Shown: positions 59,469-64,000 of the stretch, in pieces | How positions within the stretch are numbered: the first letter of the stretch is position 1 | Layout of the letters: each line of letters opens with the position of its first letter | Origin: Candidatus Bathyarchaeota archaeon | Lineage (GTDB): Archaea; Thermoproteota; Bathyarchaeia; 40CM-2-53-6 | Length of the DNA stretch: 64,000 bases | Reading direction: 5' to 3' | Assembly: GCA_005888745.1 (NCBI GenBank) | Contig: VBBS01000032.1 | Span: 56,116-120,115, forward strand | Position numbers and translations under genes: made by a program | The notes under the pieces: generated by a model | Database searches by the model: none | Seen by the model: only the letters and a program-made list of their open reading frames with translations | Told to the model about the DNA's origin: nothing

Positions 59469-59918
59469 ATGACCCAGCAGTTTGATAGAGAATCGTCCTC
59501 CAGAGTGAAGAATAATGCTCTTGAAGGAGAAATCTTGTTTGTCTGCGTCGAGAACGCGGGGCGCAGCCAGATGGCCCAAGCATTTGCCGAAAAATCTGGG
59601 ATGAAGGCTTCGAGCGCTGGCACAGTTCCTTCCAGCCGAGTTAACCCTGTGGTGGTTGAGGCGATGAGAGAACGGGGAATAGATCTCTCTCGGAGAACAC
59701 CGAAGATACTAACAGCTGACCTGATCAGCAATGCACGCCTAGTCATAACGATGGGTTGCTCGGTCGAGGAGGCATGTCCAAGGCCGATGCTGGCGGCGAT
59801 GCAAAAGAAGCTGGTGGACTGGCACGTGGATGATCCGAAGGGCAGATCCATTGAGGAGGTTCGGAGGATCAGGAACGAGATTGAGAAAAGAGTGAGAGAG
59901 ATTGCGCAAGAAGAGTGA
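59469..59918 (+). CDS. ArsC-type / low-molecular-weight protein phosphatase
   Basis: 149 aa from ATG 59469; the earlier part of the track ORF has no family match. The P-loop is C-x5-R in ILFVCVENAGRSQMAQAF. ITMGCSVEEACP supplies further Cys as in thioredoxin-linked arsenate reductases, and WHVDDPKGRSIEEVRRIR has the DP general-acid region. It is either arsenate reductase or a phosphatase; the Cys content favours the former. No ars operon partner is nearby. Confidence 0.85.
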   Translation: MTQQFDRESSSRVKNNALEGEILFVCVENAGRSQMAQAFAEKSGMKASSAGTVPSSRVNPVVVEAMRERGIDLSRRTPKILTADLISNARLVITMGCSVEEACPRPMLAAMQKKLVDWHVDDPKGRSIEEVRRIRNEIEKRVREIAQEE

Positions 59919-59994
59919 TCCGCTGCAGGACTGTACCGATCAAAACTGTCAACTCTAGATTTTTCAACGACGTGTTGAGCGAAGAGAGAAGAGT

Positions 59995-60606
59995 ATGAGT
60001 TCTGTTTCTCAAATCCGGATAAGGGCGCGGCTCGCCAAGCCGCCCGAATATGTGCTGGTAAAGTTTCCGCGTTATGAGCGAGAGTTCTTTCTCGGTTATG
60101 CCAATTTCATCCTGGGACTGATACTGTCTCGAGAGATCAGGGAAATGTTGAGTAATCTGGTTTCTGCGGAGGGCATTCGGTCTGATCGATCGATTGATCT
60201 GCGTGTGATGATCTTTCCAGCAAGACAGTTGAGACGACATCCTTCCCGAATACTCTACGGGAGCTACAGTCACTCTCTAGCGCAGATCAGCCTCTACCCT
60301 CTGAGGATCAGTAAAGATCGGATTCGGAGGGAGGGAAGGGAACTCTTCTCAAGTTCTCTTGACGAGCTGTCCATGGTGCAGAGGAAGCTTATCGGAGAGA
60401 TCGCCACCGCGGCAATCTCCACTCTCATCCACGAGGTCTTGCACGTGAAGTTCCAGCAGCGAAGCCTCGCACGTTATGTCGAGGAAGGAATGGTCCAGAG
60501 ATTGGAGAAGACCTACATGAGACAGTGGGCGGACAAGATCGACGGGGTCCTAAGATCACAATTCTCGTCCCTCATCGACGACGTTTCCGTGGGAAAGGAG
60601 CCCTAA
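59995..60606 (+). CDS. Putative zinc metallopeptidase-like protein (HExxH)
   Basis: 203 aa. ISTLIHEVLHVKFQQRSLARYVEEGMVQRLE contains HEVLH, with a downstream Glu in EEG at a spacing seen in gluzincins. The rest of the protein is helical and basic, with no signal or membrane segment. Peptidase activity is inferred from the motif alone. It starts at ATG and is followed by a TPR protein, which could be a partner. Confidence 0.6.
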   Translation: MSSVSQIRIRARLAKPPEYVLVKFPRYEREFFLGYANFILGLILSREIREMLSNLVSAEGIRSDRSIDLRVMIFPARQLRRHPSRILYGSYSHSLAQISLYPLRISKDRIRREGRELFSSSLDELSMVQRKLIGEIATAAISTLIHEVLHVKFQQRSLARYVEEGMVQRLEKTYMRQWADKIDGVLRSQFSSLIDDVSVGKEP

Positions 60607-60639
60607 GATAGTCAAAGATAACTTTGGCGCGCAATTGGA

Positions 60640-61623
60640 GTGATGAACATGCTTCAAGAAATGACTGACGAAAAAGCGAGACACTTTCTTGCACTTTCTC
60701 GCGAAATGCACTGGTCGTTCCCTTCATCTCAAGGCACCCCGATTATCAAAGGCCAAGCCCCGACCCAGTGGATTGAACGAGCGGTCAAGGAGCGGGAGTC
60801 CTACGTCAACGCAGCTCATACCCTAATGGAACATGGAGACGAGGAAGCAGCGATCGAGATCGCTGCCAACGCTTGGCGTCTCTGGATGCTTGCCCGTGAC
60901 CTCGACGGCGGACGGGCGTTTCTGGCCTCAAATCTGGACAAGGGTGGGAAAAAACCGTCACGAGCCAGATCACTTGCACTTTATGGTGATGCTCTGTTGG
61001 CTTTCAGCAAGGGGAAGATTGAGGAATCACGGCAGAGGAGCCAGGCTGCGCTCGACGCGGCACTCGCGGTAAATGATCGAGAGGCTTTGACACTGGCATA
61101 TCTCGGGCTTACCCGGGTAGCGTTCGAGGACGGCGACTATGCCAAGTCTGCCAGCCTTGCCGTCAAAGCTAGAGAATTCGCTCTTGGCCTTGACCCGGCG
61201 ATGGGACAAGCACCCCTATTCCTTCACGCAAATGCGACCCGGCTCACGGGTGACTACGATCAGGCAGCGGCACTTTTTGAGCAGAGCCTCGAACTTAACC
61301 GGAAGATCCGAGATCAAGGCATGGTGGCAGCGGAACTACAAAATCTAGGCTTTGTCGAGATCCACCGAGGAAACGCCGACGCGGCTGAACGCTATTTCAC
61401 CGAAGGCGAGAAAATTGGACCAGCAAGAGATCGATATAGCTCCGCGATGAGCATCATAAACAAAACCGTCATTGCATTCCTTCGGGGGAACAAGTGCGAA
61501 TCGCGCACTCTACTGCAGAGTGCTCGATCAGTATTCAAAGAGGCCAGGATAGCCCCTGGTGCGGACGACCAGTTCGAGATCGACTGGCTTCACGGACAGC
61601 TGGAAAAGAATGCCAGAGATTAG
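60640..61623 (+). CDS. TPR-repeat protein
   Basis: 327 aa of helical repeats: LALYGDALLAFSKGKIEESRQRSQAALDAAL, LAYLGLTRVAFEDGDYAKSASLAVKAREFA, FLHANATRLTGDYDQAAALFEQSLELNRKI and LQNLGFVEIHRGNADAAERYFTEGEKIG. These look like the repeat domain of LuxR/adenylate-cyclase-type regulators, but no effector domain is present. Probably a protein-binding scaffold. GTG start or ATG three bases later. It overlaps the next gene. Confidence 0.75.
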   Translation: MMNMLQEMTDEKARHFLALSREMHWSFPSSQGTPIIKGQAPTQWIERAVKERESYVNAAHTLMEHGDEEAAIEIAANAWRLWMLARDLDGGRAFLASNLDKGGKKPSRARSLALYGDALLAFSKGKIEESRQRSQAALDAALAVNDREALTLAYLGLTRVAFEDGDYAKSASLAVKAREFALGLDPAMGQAPLFLHANATRLTGDYDQAAALFEQSLELNRKIRDQGMVAAELQNLGFVEIHRGNADAAERYFTEGEKIGPARDRYSSAMSIINKTVIAFLRGNKCESRTLLQSARSVFKEARIAPGADDQFEIDWLHGQLEKNARD

Positions 61624-62296
61624 CAGCGGACCTAGGGATACGGCTCAACATCCTCGACCTCGTATCCAGTCTCTATCGGATCTAATCTTCGGCCTAGCCC
61701 TATCGATCGGCGCGCTCAACCTGATTTCAAGCAAGCCAGCTGACACACAGACGCTATTCGGGAACATCGCGACCTTTGGCTTCAGCTTCCTCATCCTGAT
61801 TTTCGTCTGGTTCCGCTACACAGAAATCATGTCGGTCCTTCCAGTTGAGACAACTGGGACCCGCGCGCTCAACACGATAATGCTATTTCTCGTCGCCATT
61901 GAACCCTATCTGTTCAATCAGATCTCGTTCGGCTTCACTTCCCCCTCGAACCCGACTCTTTCACAAGATGCTGCTTCTGCGACCTACGCGCTCGGCATAG
62001 GTGCGATCTGGGCGATTCTGGCAGCTTTCACGCACATCCTTACGATCGAGGAGAGGAACCTAGTCGCACCTGATCTGTTCAGTGAATACCGGCTGTTGAG
62101 GAATCTTGAGATAGTTATCGCGGCGATATTCTTCGTATCAGTTCTCCCACCTTTCTGGAATACCGTGCTAGGTAACACCAGCCTCAGGTACGCGCTATGG
62201 GGCTTGACGTTTTTCGTTCGACGCACTGGAAATCTCTATTCCCGACTGGTCCAAAAACGACACCGACGGAACCCGCCAACGGACCCCGGTGGATAA
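61610..62296 (+). CDS. TMEM175/DUF1211-like membrane protein
   Basis: 228 aa from ATG 61610, overlapping the TPR gene end by 14 bases. IQSLSDLIFGLALSIGALNL resembles the (R)xxxFSD pore-helix start of TMEM175-type potassium channels, with Leu in place of Phe. About six membrane segments follow. Family membership is likely but not certain because the exact RxxxFSD is altered. Confidence 0.5.
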   Translation: MPEISSGPRDTAQHPRPRIQSLSDLIFGLALSIGALNLISSKPADTQTLFGNIATFGFSFLILIFVWFRYTEIMSVLPVETTGTRALNTIMLFLVAIEPYLFNQISFGFTSPSNPTLSQDAASATYALGIGAIWAILAAFTHILTIEERNLVAPDLFSEYRLLRNLEIVIAAIFFVSVLPPFWNTVLGNTSLRYALWGLTFFVRRTGNLYSRLVQKRHRRNPPTDPGG

Positions 62297-62345
62297 GGCG
62301 CTGATCCTCACAACTAAAATAGAAACGTGTTGTTGATCACGCGCC

Positions 62346-62666
62346 ATGGTTCTGGTCGTATCGAACAGGATACCGGTGGCGAAGGGCTGGGAGGAAGATT
62401 TCGAGCGCCGATGGAAACAGAGAAAGTGGTCGATCGCGCAGTCGCCCGGGTTCATCAGAACAGAGGTCTTACGACCTATGAAGGGAGAACACTATGTTGT
62501 CATGACGTATTGGAAGTCGAAAGAGGATTTCGAGCGGTGGACTGAGAGCCAGGCGTTCATGGATGCTCACGCGAACACGCCGCCGAAAGAGGCGTTTAGG
62601 GGTCCTAGCAAGCTTGAGGTCCACGAGATCATAGCCGAAAGCCCGGGCGCGTCTAGCACCGGCTGA
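62346..62666 (+). CDS. Antibiotic biosynthesis monooxygenase (ABM) domain protein, HmoA-like
   Basis: 106 aa. VVSNRIPVAKGWEEDFERRWKQR and GFIRTEVLRPMKGEHYVVMTYWKSKEDFERW, then AFMDAHA, form the ferredoxin-like ABM fold. Closest in look to heme-degrading HmoA/IsdG-like proteins. The catalytic residues cannot be confirmed by eye. ATG start. Confidence 0.8.
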   Translation: MVLVVSNRIPVAKGWEEDFERRWKQRKWSIAQSPGFIRTEVLRPMKGEHYVVMTYWKSKEDFERWTESQAFMDAHANTPPKEAFRGPSKLEVHEIIAESPGASSTG

Positions 62667-62725
62667 TGCATCGCCAAACCTTTTTCTTACCGTATTTCAA
62701 CGGCCCTTAGCGAAGTGTTTACGCG

Positions 62726-62959
62726 TTGAAGGCAGCTGAGAAACCGGAGACCTGGTGGGAGAGAGCTAACAAGAAGCTTGCCGAGTCTACTCTAAAGACA
62801 AGGTTTACGCTGAACAAGGAAGGAAGAGTCGAGGTTAACCCTCCAGTCCTTCCGGCGGACTATGAGGAGACGCGATTGCTCTTCGAGATAGTGGACGATG
62901 TTTTCGCGATGCTCGAAGAAGAAGCTGAAGAAGCAGAACTAGACGAGCCCGACAACTAA
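62726..62959 (+). CDS. Small acidic protein, hypothetical
   Basis: 77 aa from TTG. A helical, charged protein; PETWWERANKKLAESTLKTRFTLNKEGRVEVNPPV, then LFEIVDDVFAMLEEEAEEAELDEPDN. No family is recognised. Codon use looks like its neighbours. Confidence 0.5.
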   Translation: MKAAEKPETWWERANKKLAESTLKTRFTLNKEGRVEVNPPVLPADYEETRLLFEIVDDVFAMLEEEAEEAELDEPDN

Positions 62960-63095
62960 CAATCTGAGAATTCTGGGCCTAAGAACTCGGCCCCGGCAAG
63001 AACTCGCGACCAGATTTGGGCTACTCGGGCAGGACTCTACAACGGTCACACGTGATTAAAAATGGTCTAGGGAATACTTCCATGGACGAAACGCT

Positions 63096-63389
63096 TTGGC
63101 TTCCACTGGACGCTTTGGCTGGTTCCTTATCGGGGTCATACTCGGCGCGATAATACTGGAACTCTACAACGGGATAGTTGGATTCGCTCCCGGCTGGCTT
63201 AAGGCTGGGGCGGTACTTGTCAGGTTCGTAATCCAGCTGATCGCCTGGTTCGGACTAATGCTCGCAGTAGCCAGTGTCCTCGGATGGCGAGTCATAAGAA
63301 AAGACCAGATGAAGTATCTCCTGGTCGGGTTCGGCGCTATTATTGTCACCATGGAGCTATTGTTTGCGATACCCTTCGGTCTTGCGTAG
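63096..63389 (+). CDS. Small three-helix membrane protein, hypothetical
   Basis: 97 aa from TTG. Membrane segments are FGWFLIGVILGAIILELYNGIVGF, LVRFVIQLIAWFGLMLAVASVL and YLLVGFGAIIVTMELLFAIPFGLA. The function is unknown. Confidence 0.55.
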   Translation: MASTGRFGWFLIGVILGAIILELYNGIVGFAPGWLKAGAVLVRFVIQLIAWFGLMLAVASVLGWRVIRKDQMKYLLVGFGAIIVTMELLFAIPFGLA

Positions 63390-63487
63390 GCTTTTTTGGA
63401 TATATCGTAATTCGAGCATATCAGGTTTCGAGAATTTTGAATCTCTGAATATTGTGTTAAATTCTAAAGGCGTATGCGTGTGTGAGT

Positions 63488-63637
63488 ATGCCGGTTATAG
63501 ATTTCAATCCTAGGCTACCGGCAATACGGAATGAATACGGGAAGGCAGACGCAAGAATCCCTGACTTCATTCAGAGCGCCGAAGGGGGGCGCGGTGAGAC
63601 GAAAATACCCCAGAAGGAAAGGGAGGTTTGGGAATGA
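63488..63637 (+). CDS. 49-aa ORF coupled to the cupredoxin-like gene
   Basis: Too short for the track. MPVIDFNPRLPAIRNEYGKA, then RIPDFIQSAEGGRGE and a charged end. Its TGA overlaps the ATG of the next gene (ATGA). The overlap and an open 49-codon frame support it, but it has no recognised family. Confidence 0.4.
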   Translation: MPVIDFNPRLPAIRNEYGKADARIPDFIQSAEGGRGETKIPQKEREVWE

Positions 63638-64000
63638 GAAAATTGGTTAAAGTCGTACCCTATATTCTCGCACTTCTAATCCTTACAATGGTGCTGAGCC
63701 CCACGCTGGCCACATCAAACGGTCCCACGGTGAAGATTCTAGGAGGGAACGGTGTTCGGATCAACTCGATCATATTCAGCACCTTCCATTTCGGTCCTGG
63801 AAAGCTGAACGTTAGACCAGGCCAGATGGTAACATTTCTGAACACCGGCACATGTACTGATTGCGAGCATACGATAAGCCTTGTAAGACGAGACACAACT
63901 TCCGACCACCTTTGATGACGTGTTCGGGTGCGGTGGGCCGGGAACGGTATGCTTCAACGTTATTAGTGCACACTTCCCGCAGGGACCGGGCGGCCCCACA
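63634..64000 (+). pseudogene. Secreted cupredoxin-like protein, frameshifted and cut by the window end
   Basis: From ATG 63634: signal peptide VVPYILALLILTMVLSPTLA, then FHFGPGKLNVRPGQMVTFLNTG and CEHTISLV, with the His typical of the first copper ligand. The frame then stops at TGA 63913-63915. The next frame (+1) continues with PTTFDDVFGCGGPGTVCFNV to the window end, so a frameshift lies near 63880-63905. It may be a natural break or a sequencing error. The Cys/His/Met ligand end is outside the window. Confidence 0.6.

Noticed and set aside
1-64000. CRISPR arrays, rRNA genes or a replication origin
   Set aside because: No regularly spaced repeats, rRNA-like sequence or Cdc6/ORB-like cluster was seen on reading.

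Overview
The window reads as archaeal chromosome of about 50% GC from the TACK side, most likely Thaumarchaeota/Nitrososphaeria or a Bathyarchaeia-like relative. Evidence: a eukaryote-type topoisomerase IB, archaeal ribosomal proteins (L10, L1, L11, L12, L31e, L39e, LX/L18Ae, S19e), aIF6, prefoldin alpha, PDCD5-like protein, an RNase P Rpr2-type subunit, Nep1, SecE, Spt5/NusG, FtsY, archaeal LeuRS and AlaRS, and TATA boxes of the TTTAAA/CTTATAAG type. No ammonia-oxidation or methanogenesis genes are present. TTG starts are very common and several genes are joined by TTGA stop/start overlaps.

Layout. 0-4 kb: one-carbon/purine operon purN(partial)-folD-MTHFS-purE-purC-purM. 4-13.7 kb: CDGSH protein, SHOCT membrane protein, a TnpB remnant, AlkX/YcaQ-like protein, a dual-specificity phosphatase, nitroreductase, Ldh2-type dehydrogenase, a decayed membrane gene and a Hef-like helicase. 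13.7-26.8 kb: topoisomerase IB, KaiC-like protein, 2-hydroxyacid dehydrogenase, threonine dehydratase, nicotinate PRTase, GfcR-like regulator, P5C dehydrogenase, DHH phosphoesterase and an m5C methyltransferase. 26.8-35.7 kb: LeuRS, an AlaRS interrupted by TAG, then the SecE-NusG-L11-L1-L10-L12 operon. 35.8-38.1 kb: argF, Rdx protein, ftsY. 38.5-47.4 kb: a conserved archaeal translation cluster (Rpr2, S19e, PDCD5, L39e, L31e | aIF6, LX, prefoldin alpha, FtsY), which is broken twice. 47.4-64 kb: Nep1, YgfZ-like protein, tRNA-Gly, a membrane-protein cluster, RNase HI-like protein, oxidoreductases, ArsC-like phosphatase, small zinc and membrane proteins, and a frameshifted cupredoxin-like gene at the end.

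Main result. The block between L31e and aIF6 (about 39.91-45.50 kb) can be read base by base as two tandemly integrated tyrosine-recombinase elements. Three copies of a 9-bp core (TCAGAGAGA) sit at 39906, 41227 and 45487. The two element left ends (core + integrase 3' fragment) match each other, and the two right ends match each other. The target is the 5' end of the aIF6 gene, not a tRNA. The displaced native aIF6 start survives next to L31e, where its ATG overlaps the L31e TGA, and the element supplies the start codon now used. Element 1 carries VapBC. Element 2 carries small membrane proteins, a dead QueT-like transporter, a zinc ribbon, an alpha/beta hydrolase and an SRPBCC protein.

Other results: a tRNA-Gly(GCC) with two introns (37/38 and 53/54), each with a bulge-helix-bulge; AlaRS split by an in-frame TAG and missing the second half of its CGGTH zinc motif; three genes (L11, LX, helicase) whose only sensible start is CTG; a three-copy dispersed repeat of about 200-230 bp; and a shared C-terminal tail on two unrelated proteins.
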